Assembly: GCF_027532025.1 (NCBI RefSeq)
Contig: NZ_JAPZSY010000012.1
Coordinates: 1 to 64,000, forward strand
Reading direction: 5' to 3'
DNA: 64,000 nucleotides
DNA from: Inhella sp.
Lineage (GTDB): Bacteria > Pseudomonadota > Gammaproteobacteria > Burkholderiales > Burkholderiaceae_C
In this document: positions 40,750 through 51,907 of the stretch, piece by piece
How the letters are laid out: every line of letters begins with the position of its first letter
Position numbering within the stretch: the first letter of the stretch is position 1
The notes under the pieces: model-generated
The model's input: the letters and a program-made list of their open reading frames with translations, nothing else
Databases searched by the model: none
Told to the model about the DNA's origin: nothing
Program-made: the position numbers and the translations under genes

Positions 40750-41933
40750 GGGGTGGCGTTCAAAAAGGCCTCGGCCAGGCGCACCCACATGGTGCCGCCG
40801 ACGGGGATCAAGGCGTCGTTGAAGTCGTAGCTGGGGTTGTGCAAGGTGCAGGGGCCCAAACCGTGGCCGCCCACGCGGTGGGTGCCGTCGCCGTTGCCGA
40901 TGAGGAAGTAGCAGCCCGGCTTGTGCAGCAGGTAGTAGCTGAAGTCTTCAGCGCCCATGGTGGGCTCGAAGTCCTGCACCGTGGCGCCCATGTCCACCAG
41001 GGCCTGGCGCACGAAGGCGGTCTCGGCCACGTGGTTCACGGTGGGCGGGTAGTTGCGGTGGAAGTCGAACTCGGCCGTGAGTTCGAAGGCGCCGGCCAGG
41101 CCTTCGGTCAGCTCCTTCATGCGGCGCTCGATCAAGTCGAGCACCTCCACCGTGAAGGTGCGCACCGTGCCCTGCAGTTCCACGCTGTCGGGGATGACGT
41201 TGGTCGCTTCGCCGGCCTTGAGCATCGTGACGCTGATGACACCAGTGTCGATGGGCCGCTTGTTGCGGTTGATGATGGTTTGGAAGGCCGTCACCAGCTG
41301 GCAGGCGGCTGGCACCGGGTCCAGGCCCAGGTGGGGCATGGCGCCGTGGGCGCCCTTGCCGCGCAGCGTGATCTTGAACTCGTTGCTGCTGGCGAACACC
41401 GGCCCCGGGGCCAGCGCAAAGGTGCCGGCGGGCATGCCGGGCCAGTTGTGGGCGCCGAACACGGCGTCCATGGGGCAGCGCTCGAACAGGCCGTCCTTGA
41501 TCATTTCGCGCGCGCCGCCACCGCCCTCTTCGGCCGGTTGGAAGATCAGGTAGACCGTGCCGTCAAAGTTGCGGTAGCGGCTCAGGTGCTGGGCGGCGGC
41601 CATCAGCATGGCCGTGTGGCCGTCGTGCCCGCAGGCGTGCATGCGGCCGGGGATGCTGCTCGCGTGCGCGAAGGTGTTTTTCTCGGTCATGGGCAGCGCG
41701 TCGATGTCGGCGCGCAGGCCCACGGCGCGGGGGCTGCTGCCGTTTTGCACGATGCCCACCACGCCCGTCTTGCCCAGCCCGCGAATCACCGGGATGCCCC
41801 ACTCGGTGAGCTTGGCGGCGATCAGGTCGCTGGTGCGTTGTTCTTGGAAGCAGAGTTCGGGGTGGCGGTGGATGTCGCGCCGCAGCGCGGTGATCGCCTC
41901 GCCTTGGGCGAGCACGGTGTCGAGCAATCGCAT
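40746..41933 (-). CDS. M20 family amidohydrolase/aminoacylase
   Basis: ALRRDIHRHPELCFQE, GLRADIDALPMTE, GRMHACGHDGHTAMLM, FIFQPAEEGGGG-type motif, GAEDFSYYL. Confidence 0.95.
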   Translation of the reverse strand: MRLLDTVLAQGEAITALRRDIHRHPELCFQEQRTSDLIAAKLTEWGIPVIRGLGKTGVVGIVQNGSSPRAVGLRADIDALPMTEKNTFAHASSIPGRMHACGHDGHTAMLMAAAQHLSRYRNFDGTVYLIFQPAEEGGGGAREMIKDGLFERCPMDAVFGAHNWPGMPAGTFALAPGPVFASSNEFKITLRGKGAHGAMPHLGLDPVPAACQLVTAFQTIINRNKRPIDTGVISVTMLKAGEATNVIPDSVELQGTVRTFTVEVLDLIERRMKELTEGLAGAFELTAEFDFHRNYPPTVNHVAETAFVRQALVDMGATVQDFEPTMGAEDFSYYLLHKPGCYFLIGNGDGTHRVGGHGLGPCTLHNPSYDFNDALIPVGGTMWVRLAEAFLNATP

Positions 41934-43267
41934 CAGTCGTTCTCCAGGGTCCAAGTCACTCCGGCGTCGGCCAAGACGGGCATGGCTTCGGGGCCGAACG
42001 CAGCGCCCGGGCTCAACACGCCGGCGCGGCCGGTACCCAAGCGCCCCTCGGCCAAAGCCAAGCCCACGGCGGCCATCATTTCCGGGGTGGAGCGGTAGCC
42101 CGGGTGGCCTTGGGCCACCAACTCGCCATGCAAGGCCCCGCCTCCCTCGCCCACGGCTCGCCAGCGCAAGGCATAGCCCATGGTGTCCAAGGCCTCGGGG
42201 CTGGGGCCTTCGCCGGGCTTGGGGCCCACCAGCTCGATCAGACGCTGAAGCGCTTGGCGCCCGAGCTCAGAAGGCGCGCCCGCCGCCGCGCTCATGGCCG
42301 CCAGGGGCGCGGACAAGGTGGCCGCCGTGGACCACTGTGCGGCGCGGCTGGTGGCCCCCAAACCGGCTTGCACCCAAGGACTCGCGGGCAACACGCCAGC
42401 GATGGGGCCCAGCCAGGGCTCCACGCCATCGCGCATGGCCATGCCTTCGCGGTAGCGGAACCCCGGCGCGAAGGCCTCAGACCGCAACACGGCCGATCGC
42501 AGCACCAATGGCGGGTTGATGAACGGAGCGGGCAACGTGGGCGCCATGACCGAGTTCCAGCGCTCGTCCCACCAGGGGGACAGGGGCGCAGCGTTGCGCT
42601 GCGCCACGGCGTTGGCGTTCCAGCCTTCGGGCAACTCGTCGGGCAGCAGGCAGTCCATGCGCTGCAGGCTGTTGCTGCGGTCCAGGGCCAGCACCGTGCC
42701 CATCGAAGCCAAGGTGCCCCCGCTCACCGCGTCCGACAGGCGGCGGATGCCCGGGCCGGTGAAGCGCACCGCCACGTCCAGGTCGGCCAGGCGTTGCCCG
42801 TGCCGCGTCAGCATCTCGGCGGCCACGGTTTGGGCCAACACGTCAAACGGCAGCGCCTCGTAGCCGCAAGCGTTCACCACCAGCAAGCCCTTGCGTTGCG
42901 CCTCTTCGTGGTGGCGCTGCACCATCTGCCGCATCCAGAAGGTCTCGCCACTCAAGTCCAGGTGATGACAGCCGCCGGCGAGGCAGGCTTGCACCACCTG
43001 CTCGCCGGTCAAGGCATAGGGTCCGGCCAGGTTCAGCAGCACACGTCCGCTGCGGGCCAGCTTGGCGATGGAGGCTGGGTCGTCCAAGTCGGCCGGCAGC
43101 ACCTGGAAGGAGCCCCCGCTGACCGCCGCCAGCGCGTCGGGTCGGCGGCCCGCCAGCGCGACGCGCAGGCCTCGGCCCGCGACTTGGCGCCGCAGGGCGC
43201 GCACCAGCTGGTGCCCGGTGAATCCGGTCGCGCCCAGCACCATGAGATCGAAGGGTTTCTTGGTCAC
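41933..43267 (-). CDS. Saccharopine dehydrogenase-like / trans-acting enoyl reductase family protein
   Basis: FDLMVLGATGFTGHQLVRALRRQ...LAGRRPDAL; NADP-binding Rossmann N-terminus. Confidence 0.88.
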   Translation of the reverse strand: MTKKPFDLMVLGATGFTGHQLVRALRRQVAGRGLRVALAGRRPDALAAVSGGSFQVLPADLDDPASIAKLARSGRVLLNLAGPYALTGEQVVQACLAGGCHHLDLSGETFWMRQMVQRHHEEAQRKGLLVVNACGYEALPFDVLAQTVAAEMLTRHGQRLADLDVAVRFTGPGIRRLSDAVSGGTLASMGTVLALDRSNSLQRMDCLLPDELPEGWNANAVAQRNAAPLSPWWDERWNSVMAPTLPAPFINPPLVLRSAVLRSEAFAPGFRYREGMAMRDGVEPWLGPIAGVLPASPWVQAGLGATSRAAQWSTAATLSAPLAAMSAAAGAPSELGRQALQRLIELVGPKPGEGPSPEALDTMGYALRWRAVGEGGGALHGELVAQGHPGYRSTPEMMAAVGLALAEGRLGTGRAGVLSPGAAFGPEAMPVLADAGVTWTLEND

Positions 43268-43365
43268 CGTGACATCATCGCCGGATTCACAGGGCTCCCG
43301 CTCGGCCTGGGGTGGCCAGCCCCAAGCGGGCGCGCGCCCTTCACCGTTCTGCTTGAATCGCTCGC

Positions 43366-45393
43366 ATGACCTCCCGAATCGTTCACGGCGCCTGCCCCCA
43401 CGACTGCCCCGACACCTGCGCGCTGGCGGTGCACGTGCAAGGGGAGCAGGTGATCAAGGTGCAAGGCCGCGCCGACCACCCCAACACCCACGGCGCGCTG
43501 TGCACCAAGGTCAGCCGCTACGCCGAGCGCACGCACCACCCCGAGCGGGTGCTGACGCCGCTGAAGCGCGTCTCCAAGAAGACCGAGCCGCCGCGCTTCG
43601 AGCCCATCGGCTGGGACGAGGCCTTGCGGACCATCGCCACGAAGTTCAACGCCATCGACGACAAGCAGGCCATCCAGCCCTACAGCTACGCGGGCACCAT
43701 GGGCCTGCTGCAAGGCGGCAGCATGGCCGACCGCCTGTGGAACCGCCTGGGCGCCGCCCGCCTGGACCGCACCATCTGCGCCAGCGCCGGCGCCGCCGGC
43801 CTGACGGCCGCCTACGGGCACCGCATCGGCATGCACGTGCGGCACTTCGCCGACGCCAAGCTGATCCTGATCTGGGGCAGCAACAGCATCGCCAGCAACC
43901 TGCACTTCTGGACCTACGCCAACCAGGCCAAGCGCAACGGCGCCAAGCTCATCGCCATCGACCCCCGCCGCACCGAAACCGCCGACAAGTGCCACCAGCA
44001 CCTGGCCCTGCGCCCGGGCAGCGACGGCGCCTTGGCGCTGGCGCTGATGCACGAGTTGATCAAGAACGACTGGCTGGACCTGGACTACATCGAGCGCGCG
44101 GTCGAGGGCTTTGAGGGCCTGCGCGCCAAGGCGCTCAAATGGTCGCCCGAGCGCGCCGCGCCCGTGACCGGCCTGAGCGTGGACGAGATCCGCGGCCTGG
44201 CGAAGGACTACGCCCAGACCGCCCCGGCCGCCATCCGCCTGAACTACGGCATGCAGCGCGTGCACGGCGGCGGCAACGCGGTGCGCCTCATCGCCCTGCT
44301 GCCCTGCCTGACCGGCGCCTGGAAGCACCAAGGCGGCGGCCTGCTGCTCAGCGCCTCGGGCTGGGCCGCGCCCTTCAAGAACAACGACGCGCTGGAGCGC
44401 CCCGACCTGCTGGCCGGCCGCCAGCCGCGCATGGTGAACATGAGCGCGATTGGCGACGCGCTGCTGCACCCTGGCTCGGCCGAGTTCGGCCCGCCCATCC
44501 AGGCCCTGGTGGTCTACAACAGCAACCCCGCGGCCGTGGCGCCCGAAAGCGCCAAGGTGGTGAAGGGCCTGCAGCGCGAGGACCTGTTCACCGTGGTGCT
44601 GGAGCACTTCATGACCGACACGGCCGACCTGGCCGACCTCGTGCTGCCGGCCACCACGCAGCTGGAGCACCTGGACGTGCACACCAGCTACGGGCACACC
44701 GACGTGCTGATCAACGAGCCGGCCATCCCGGCGCAAGGCCAGGCCAAGCCCAACACGCAGATCTTTCGCGAGATCGCCGCCGCGCTGGGCTTCACCGACC
44801 CCTGCTTCGCCGAAGACGATGAGGCCCTGGCCCGGCAGGCGCTGACGGGCATCGACTTCGACGCCCTGCGCGCCCAAGGCTGGCTGCCCCTGCCCGTGCC
44901 CGAGCACCCGCTGGCCGATGGCGACTTCCCCACCCCCAGCGGCAAGGCCTGGGCCACGCACCCCACCCTCGGCGTGCCCGACTTCGTGCCCAACCACGAG
45001 TGCGCCGAAGTGGACCCTGCCTTGGCCGCGCGCTTCCCGCTGGCCATGATCAGCCCGCCGGCGCGCAACTTCCTCAACAGCAGCTTCGTCAACGTCAAGA
45101 GCCTGCGCGACATCGAGCGCGAGCCGGTGCTGGAGATGCACCCCGACGACGCCGCGGCCCGTGGCATCGTCGACGGCGCGATGGTGCGCGTGTTCAACGA
45201 CCGCGGCGAGCAGTTGCTGCGGGCCGCGGTGAACGGCCGCGCGCGGCCGGGCGTGGTCAACGGCCTGGGCATCTGGTGGCGCAAGTTCGGTGTGGACGGC
45301 AAGAACGTCAACGAGCTGACGCACCAGCGCCTGACCGACCTGGGCGCCGCCGCCACCTTCTACGACTGCCTGGTCGAGGTGGCCCTGGCGTGA
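43366..45393 (+). CDS. Molybdopterin oxidoreductase family protein
   Basis: N-terminal Fe-S motif CPHDCPDTC...GALCTK; ILIWGSNSIASNLHFW; IDPRRTETA; C-terminal molydop-binding domain. Confidence 0.94.
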   Translation: MTSRIVHGACPHDCPDTCALAVHVQGEQVIKVQGRADHPNTHGALCTKVSRYAERTHHPERVLTPLKRVSKKTEPPRFEPIGWDEALRTIATKFNAIDDKQAIQPYSYAGTMGLLQGGSMADRLWNRLGAARLDRTICASAGAAGLTAAYGHRIGMHVRHFADAKLILIWGSNSIASNLHFWTYANQAKRNGAKLIAIDPRRTETADKCHQHLALRPGSDGALALALMHELIKNDWLDLDYIERAVEGFEGLRAKALKWSPERAAPVTGLSVDEIRGLAKDYAQTAPAAIRLNYGMQRVHGGGNAVRLIALLPCLTGAWKHQGGGLLLSASGWAAPFKNNDALERPDLLAGRQPRMVNMSAIGDALLHPGSAEFGPPIQALVVYNSNPAAVAPESAKVVKGLQREDLFTVVLEHFMTDTADLADLVLPATTQLEHLDVHTSYGHTDVLINEPAIPAQGQAKPNTQIFREIAAALGFTDPCFAEDDEALARQALTGIDFDALRAQGWLPLPVPEHPLADGDFPTPSGKAWATHPTLGVPDFVPNHECAEVDPALAARFPLAMISPPARNFLNSSFVNVKSLRDIEREPVLEMHPDDAAARGIVDGAMVRVFNDRGEQLLRAAVNGRARPGVVNGLGIWWRKFGVDGKNVNELTHQRLTDLGAAATFYDCLVEVALA

Positions 45394-46445
45394 ATCGCCG
45401 CCGGCTCTTGGGGGCGCTCGCCATGCCAGCCCTGTCAGGCCTGACGGGCTGTGCCGGGATGGGCGAATGGGCCTACCGCCTGCGGCAGTTCAACGGCCAC
45501 GCCGAGCTGCTGAACCGCGCCCTCCCCGTGGACGCCTGGCTGGCCGACCCGGCCACGCCCGAGGCCACGCGCCAAGCCCTGCAGCTGGCGCTGCGCCTGC
45601 GCGCCTTCGCCGTGCGCGACTTGGACCTGCCCGACAACGCCAGCTACCAGCGCTACGCCGCCCTGCCCGTTGAGGCCCAAGGCAGTGTGGTGTGGAACGT
45701 GGTGGCCGCCCCAGCCCACAGCCTGAAGCCCCGCACCTGGTGCGCGCCGGTCATGGGCTGCGTGGCCTATCGCGGCCACTTCGAACGCGCCCGCGCCGCG
45801 GCGCAAGCCGCCGATCTGCGCGCCGAAGGCTGGGACGTATACCTTTACGGCGTGCCCGCCTACTCCACCCTGGGGTGGAGCAACGCCCTCGGCGGCGACC
45901 CGCTGCTCAGCAGCTTTCTGCACTGGCGCGAGGACGACCTGGCCCGCCTGCTGTTTCACGAGTTGGCGCACCAGCGGGCTTATGCCCCCGACGACACCGG
46001 CTTCAACGAAAGCTACGCCACCGCCGTGGAGCGCCTGGGGGTGGCGGCCTGGCAGCGGGCCCAAGGCCGCAGCACCGAGGCCACGCCGGAGGATGTGGTC
46101 CGCGAGCAGCGCCGCGAGCGCTGGCGGGCCCTGGCCCTGGCGGCCCGTTCCGACCTGGCGGCCTTGTACGCCCTGGCCCCGCCCGATGTGGCCGCGCGCA
46201 AGCAGGCCCGCTTTCGGCAGCTGGTCGACGACCTGGCCGTGCTGACCGCCGACGATCCGGGTTACTCGGGTTACCTGGCCTGGGCGCGGCAGGCCAACAA
46301 TGCCCACCTCGCCTTGGTGTCGGCCTATCAATCCCAAGTGCCGGCGTTCGAGGCTTTGTTCCACCGCTTGGGCGGGCAGTGGTCGGCGTTCCACGCCGAA
46401 GTCGCCCGCCTGGCCGCCCTGCCGCCCCACCAACGATCGTTCTGA
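45390..46445 (+). CDS. Predicted aminopeptidase / zinc protease lipoprotein (DUF2265-like; GTG start)
   Basis: Lipobox LTGCAG; LLFHELAHQRAYAPDDTGFNESYATAVERLG (HExxH). Confidence 0.9.
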   Translation: MNRRRLLGALAMPALSGLTGCAGMGEWAYRLRQFNGHAELLNRALPVDAWLADPATPEATRQALQLALRLRAFAVRDLDLPDNASYQRYAALPVEAQGSVVWNVVAAPAHSLKPRTWCAPVMGCVAYRGHFERARAAAQAADLRAEGWDVYLYGVPAYSTLGWSNALGGDPLLSSFLHWREDDLARLLFHELAHQRAYAPDDTGFNESYATAVERLGVAAWQRAQGRSTEATPEDVVREQRRERWRALALAARSDLAALYALAPPDVAARKQARFRQLVDDLAVLTADDPGYSGYLAWARQANNAHLALVSAYQSQVPAFEALFHRLGGQWSAFHAEVARLAALPPHQRSF

Positions 46446-46452
46446 GGAAGCC

Positions 46453-46776
46453 ATGTCCCACATCCGCATCCACCGCGACCACCACCTGGGCCTGGCCAAA
46501 GCCCGCAAGATCGCCTGGGCCTGGGCCGAACAGGTCGAGGCCGAGTTCGGCATGGAGTGCACCGTCGAGGAAGGCGACGACAGCGACATCGTCGAGTTCA
46601 CGCGCAGCGGCGTGAGGGGCCAATTGGTCGTCACCGCCACCACCTTCGAGCTCGACGCCAAGCTCGGCCTCCTGCTGGGCGCGCTGCGCGGCACCATCGA
46701 GTCTCACGTCGAAAAGGAGCTGGACAAGCTCTTGGCGGCGTCCAAGAAGCCCGCCGCCAAAAAGACCAAGGGCTGA
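46453..46776 (+). CDS. Polyhydroxyalkanoic acid system family protein
   Basis: MSHIRIHRDHHLGLAKARKIAWAWAEQVEAEFGMECTVEEGDDSDIVEFTRSGVRGQLVV. Confidence 0.85.
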   Translation: MSHIRIHRDHHLGLAKARKIAWAWAEQVEAEFGMECTVEEGDDSDIVEFTRSGVRGQLVVTATTFELDAKLGLLLGALRGTIESHVEKELDKLLAASKKPAAKKTKG

Positions 46777-46802
46777 GCGCGGCCCGCGCCGCGCCCGCCG
46801 AC

Positions 46803-48248
46803 ATGCACCCCGCCCCGCTGCTCGCCCGCATCCCGCCGGGCTCCGCCGTGCTGTTCTTCGTGCAGATGGCGTCCACCCTCGGTTACGCGGTGCTGTACTC
46901 CACGCTGGTGCTGTACGCCACGCAGCGCTTGGGCTACCCCAACGACAAGGCGGCGGCCGTGATGGGCGTGTTCGGCGCCTTCAACTACGGCCTGCACCTG
47001 TTCGGCGGCATGCTGGGCGGGCGCTGGATGAGCAACCGCAACCTGTTCGTCGGCGGCATGCTGCTGCAAGTGGCTGGCTGCGCGGCGCTCACCCGCGGCG
47101 ACGAGGCCGGGCTGCTGTGGGGCCTGGCAATGTTCCTGAGCGGCTGCGGGCTGAATGTCACCTGCCTGAACATGATGCTCACACAGCGTTTCGCCCCCGA
47201 GGACCCTCGGCGCGAAGCCGCTTTCCTGTGGAACTACGCCGGCATGAACGTGGGCTTCTTCGTCGGCTTCGCGGTGGCGGGCCATTACGAGCAGACCCAG
47301 GCGTACACGGCATTGTTCACCTTCGCCACCCTGGGCAACGTGGTGGCCATCGTCCTGGCGCTGGCTTTCTGGCGCACCTTGGCCGACCGCGACACGCCAC
47401 TGACGCTGCTCGGCCCCACGGCCTGGCGCTGGCGCTTTGCCGCGGCCACCGGCGTGATGCTGGGTCTGGTGCCCGTGCTGTGGTGGGCGCTGCAGCGGCC
47501 CGGCGACACCGCCTGGGCGTTGAAGGGCTTTTGCGCCCTGGTGGCCCTGTGGCTGGCGCTGCTGACGTGGCGGCATCCCGTGCCGGCCGAGCGCCAGCGC
47601 ATGCAGGCCTACGGCGTGCTGACCCTGGGCTCACTGGTGTTCTGGTCGCTCTACCAAATGGCGCCCAGCGGCTTGCAGCTGTTCGCGGTCGGCAACGTCG
47701 ACTTGCAGCTCGGAGGCTGGCGTATCGCCCCGCAGTGGGTGCAGAACATCAACACCCTGGTGATCGTGATCGGTGGGCCCTGGCTGGCCCACCTGTTCGC
47801 GCGCTGGCGGGCTCTGGGTTGGCCGGTGGACGTGCCGCAGCAGTTCGCCGCTTCGCTGTTGCTGATGGGCCTGGGCTTCTTGGCGCTGCCGCTGGGCATT
47901 CAATTGGCGGGCCCCGATGGGCGCGTCGCTTTCGGTTGGCTGGCAACGAGCTACGTGCTGCAGAGCCTGGGCGAACTGCTCATCTCGCCCGTGGGCTACG
48001 CCATGATCGGCCGGCTGGCCCCCCGGCAGCACCAAGGCCTGATGATGGGCGCCTGGATGCTGGTGACCGGCCTGGCCTCGCTGTTCGCGGCCGATTTCTC
48101 TGGCTGGGTGGCCCAGCCGGCGGATGGCTCGCCCCTGAGCAGCAACCCCGCTTACGCGCTGCTGTTCACCCAACTGGGCCTGGGCAGCCTGGGCGTGGGG
48201 GCGGTGATGCTGGCGATGGTGCCCCGGTTGAGGCGGCTGATCGGGTGA
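46803..48248 (+). CDS. POT/PTR-family oligopeptide:H+ symporter (MFS)
   Basis: 12-TM pattern, VLYSTLVLYATQRLGYPNDKAAAVMGVFGAFNYGLHLFGGMLGGRWMSNR, SLGELLISPVGYAMIGRLAP. Confidence 0.88.
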   Translation: MHPAPLLARIPPGSAVLFFVQMASTLGYAVLYSTLVLYATQRLGYPNDKAAAVMGVFGAFNYGLHLFGGMLGGRWMSNRNLFVGGMLLQVAGCAALTRGDEAGLLWGLAMFLSGCGLNVTCLNMMLTQRFAPEDPRREAAFLWNYAGMNVGFFVGFAVAGHYEQTQAYTALFTFATLGNVVAIVLALAFWRTLADRDTPLTLLGPTAWRWRFAAATGVMLGLVPVLWWALQRPGDTAWALKGFCALVALWLALLTWRHPVPAERQRMQAYGVLTLGSLVFWSLYQMAPSGLQLFAVGNVDLQLGGWRIAPQWVQNINTLVIVIGGPWLAHLFARWRALGWPVDVPQQFAASLLLMGLGFLALPLGIQLAGPDGRVAFGWLATSYVLQSLGELLISPVGYAMIGRLAPRQHQGLMMGAWMLVTGLASLFAADFSGWVAQPADGSPLSSNPAYALLFTQLGLGSLGVGAVMLAMVPRLRRLIG

Positions 48249-48270
48249 CGACCCACCAAGACCCATGAAA

Positions 48271-48292
48271 AACGGCTCCCAAGGGAGCCGTT
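48271..48292. terminator. Hairpin terminator shared by convergent POT transporter and ACBP genes
   Basis: Perfect AACGGCTCCC-AA-GGGAGCCGTT; minus strand is followed by a T-tract (GAAAAA on +). Confidence 0.75.
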
Positions 48293-48317
48293 GTCGTGCC
48301 AGCGCCGGGGGCCGGGC

Positions 48318-48569
48318 TCACTTGAGCGATTCGACCAAATCGATGTACTGCTGCATCGCATCCTTCGGGTCGGTGCCCTTGAGCTCGTCCCAAGCGCCCC
48401 ACTTGGCGCGACCCACCATGTCCATCATGCCGGGCTTCTTGGTCTCGTTGTCGCCCTCGGTGGCCTGCTTGAAAAGCGCGTAGAGCTGGAGCAGGGTCGC
48501 GTTGTCCGGGCGCTCGGACAACTTCTTGGAGTCGGCCACGGCGGTATCGAATTTCTTCTGCAGGCTCAT
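48318..48569 (-). CDS. Acyl-CoA-binding protein
   Basis: LLQLYALFKQATEGDNETKKPGMMDMVGRAKWGAWDELKG is classic ACBP. Confidence 0.97.
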   Translation of the reverse strand: MSLQKKFDTAVADSKKLSERPDNATLLQLYALFKQATEGDNETKKPGMMDMVGRAKWGAWDELKGTDPKDAMQQYIDLVESLK

Positions 48570-48663
48570 CGTGTCTCCTTCGGCAAACAGCCAGTGAAAA
48601 AGGGGGGTGCGGCAATGATGTTAGCGACAGAATCGAGGCCCTTCCCTCGTCTTTCTGCTGCCC

Positions 48664-50118
48664 ATGTCAGTTCCGCACGAACGCATGTCCCGCGTCGACA
48701 CCGCCTGGTTGCGGATGGACACGCCCGAGAACCTGATGATGATCGTCGGGGTCTGGCTGCTCAGCCCCCGTCTGGAGCTGGAAACGCTGCGGCAGCGGGT
48801 GGGCGAACGCCTGTTGCAGTACCGACGCTTCACGCAACGCGTCGTCGAAGACCCGATGGGCGCGCAGTGGGTCAATGTGCCCGACTTCGACCTGACCGAC
48901 CACGTCATCGCCGTCGACCTGGAGGCGCGCCCCGGCCAGAGCCGGACGGACGCCCTGAAAGAGCACGTGGCGGCGCTGACCGCCGACCCCCTGGACGCCC
49001 GCCTGCCGCTGTGGCAGATCCAACTCATCCAGGACGTGGACGGCCGCAGCGCGATGGTCTCGCGCATCCACCATTGCATCGCCGATGGCATCGCCCTCAT
49101 CTCGGTCATGCTGTCCATCACCGACGGGGGCCTGCCGCCGCCGGTACGCCGCAAGCGCTCCGAACCCGAAAGCGACGAGGGCGAGTTCGACTGGGTGATC
49201 GACACCCTGGTCAAGCCCGTGACCCAGCTGACCATGCAAACGGTCAAGCTGGCCAGCAAAGGCGTCTCCAAGGGCATGGACGCCTTCATGCACCCCGACC
49301 AACCCATGGACGGCACGCTGCACCTGGCCCGGCTGGGCTTCCAGGCGGTGAACGACGTGAGCGCGCTGGCGGTGATGCCCAACGACTCGGCCACCCGGCT
49401 GAAGGGCAAACCGGGCATCGCCAAGCGGGTGGCTTGGAACGACGACCTGCCGCTGGACCGCGTCAAGGTCGTGGGCAAAGCGCTGATGGGGTCCATCAAC
49501 GACGTCCTGCTCAGCTGCGTGGCCGGCGCCATCGGCGAGTACCTGCGCAGCAAGGGCGACGACCCCACGGGGCTGGAAATCCGTGCCATGGTGCCCGTGA
49601 ACCTGCGCCCCATGGACAAGGCCTACCAGTTGGGCAACCGCTTCGGTTTGGTCCCGCTGGTGCTGCCGATCGGCATCGACAACCCGGTGGAGCGGCTGTA
49701 CGCGGTGCGAGCGCGCATGCACGACCTCAAGGGCAGCTTCCAGCCGCTGATGGCCTTTGGCCTGCTCAGCGTGGCGGGCCTGCTGATCAAGCCGGTGCAG
49801 CACGCCCTGCTGGGCCTGTTTGCCAAGAAGGCCACGGCGGTGATGACCAACGTGCCGGGCCCGCAAAAGCCGCTTCAGTTTTGCGGCTGCACCGTGGACC
49901 AGGTGCTGTTTTGGGTGCCCCAGAGTGGCGACATCGGCATGGGGGTGAGCATCCTGACCTACGCCGGCAAGGTGCAGTTTGGGCTCATCACGGACGCCGG
50001 CCTGTGCCCCGACCCCCAGGCCATCGTGGACCGCCTGCCCGGCGCCTTCGAGCGCCTGGAGACGCTGACCTTGATGCTGCCTTGGGGCGAGGATCAGCTC
50101 GAAGGTTTGCCCGGCTGA
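48664..50118 (+). CDS. Wax ester synthase / diacylglycerol acyltransferase (WS/DGAT)
   Basis: HHCIADG (HHxxxDG) active site; NDVLLSCVAGAIGEYLRSKGDD; TNVPGPQKPLQFCG. Confidence 0.95.
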   Translation: MSVPHERMSRVDTAWLRMDTPENLMMIVGVWLLSPRLELETLRQRVGERLLQYRRFTQRVVEDPMGAQWVNVPDFDLTDHVIAVDLEARPGQSRTDALKEHVAALTADPLDARLPLWQIQLIQDVDGRSAMVSRIHHCIADGIALISVMLSITDGGLPPPVRRKRSEPESDEGEFDWVIDTLVKPVTQLTMQTVKLASKGVSKGMDAFMHPDQPMDGTLHLARLGFQAVNDVSALAVMPNDSATRLKGKPGIAKRVAWNDDLPLDRVKVVGKALMGSINDVLLSCVAGAIGEYLRSKGDDPTGLEIRAMVPVNLRPMDKAYQLGNRFGLVPLVLPIGIDNPVERLYAVRARMHDLKGSFQPLMAFGLLSVAGLLIKPVQHALLGLFAKKATAVMTNVPGPQKPLQFCGCTVDQVLFWVPQSGDIGMGVSILTYAGKVQFGLITDAGLCPDPQAIVDRLPGAFERLETLTLMLPWGEDQLEGLPG

Positions 50119-50134
50119 GCGCAGCAGCGGCGCC

Positions 50135-50602
50135 TCATTCGGCGCACCAGATCAAGTCCAACGGGTAGCGTCGCCCGGCCTCGTAGTCGTCCAGCCCGCG
50201 CAGCATCAGCGGCGAGCGAAGCTCGTGGGCGCGCGCGCGGATTTCGTCGGCGCTCAACAGCACCGTCTCGATGATGGGGGCGTCCAATTCGGTGCGCTCG
50301 CGCGCCCCCACCGTGCCCACGAAAGCGATTCGCAGAAAGCGCACCACCTCGCCACTGGCTTGGCGACGGATGTCGCTCAAGTAAAAGCCCAGGATGGCCT
50401 CGGGCCGAAAGGGGTGGCCGGTTTCTTCCAGCACCTCGCGACACACGGCCTGCAGTGGGGTTTCCTCCGCCTCCAGGTGGCCCGCGGCGTTGTTGATGCG
50501 AATGCCATCGCGGCTGGTGTGCTCACGCACCCACAGGAGCTTGCCCTCGTGCTCGATGTAAGCGGCGACGGTGACGTTGGGCTTCCAGCGAATCTCGGCC
50601 AT
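50135..50602 (-). CDS. NUDIX hydrolase
   Basis: GHLEAEETPLQAVCREVLEETGH matches the Nudix box. Confidence 0.95.
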   Translation of the reverse strand: MAEIRWKPNVTVAAYIEHEGKLLWVREHTSRDGIRINNAAGHLEAEETPLQAVCREVLEETGHPFRPEAILGFYLSDIRRQASGEVVRFLRIAFVGTVGARERTELDAPIIETVLLSADEIRARAHELRSPLMLRGLDDYEAGRRYPLDLIWCAE

Positions 50603-50765
50603 GGGGGGGTGGATTGCAAGGGTTCGAACAGGCCCAGCCTAGCGCATGGCAAGACGCTGCCCACGCTTCGAACTCGCGCAGCCCAGCCATCGCTGGCCGC
50701 ACAGGGGCGCCGCCAGTCGATGTAACCGCCGTGTAAGCTGCGCCCTCCTTCGAGGAGACAAGCCC

Positions 50766-51896
<1,131 letters not shown>

Positions 51897-51907
51897 GGAG
51901 CCCCACC

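Noticed and set aside
43264-45324. 686-aa minus-strand ORF opposite the molybdopterin oxidoreductase
   Set aside because: Low-complexity GC-driven open frame; the plus-strand gene has clear family motifs.
48291-50168. 625-aa plus-strand ORF in another frame over the WS/DGAT gene
   Set aside because: The 48664 frame carries HHxxxDG and family motifs; this one is Arg/Gly/Pro-rich with none.
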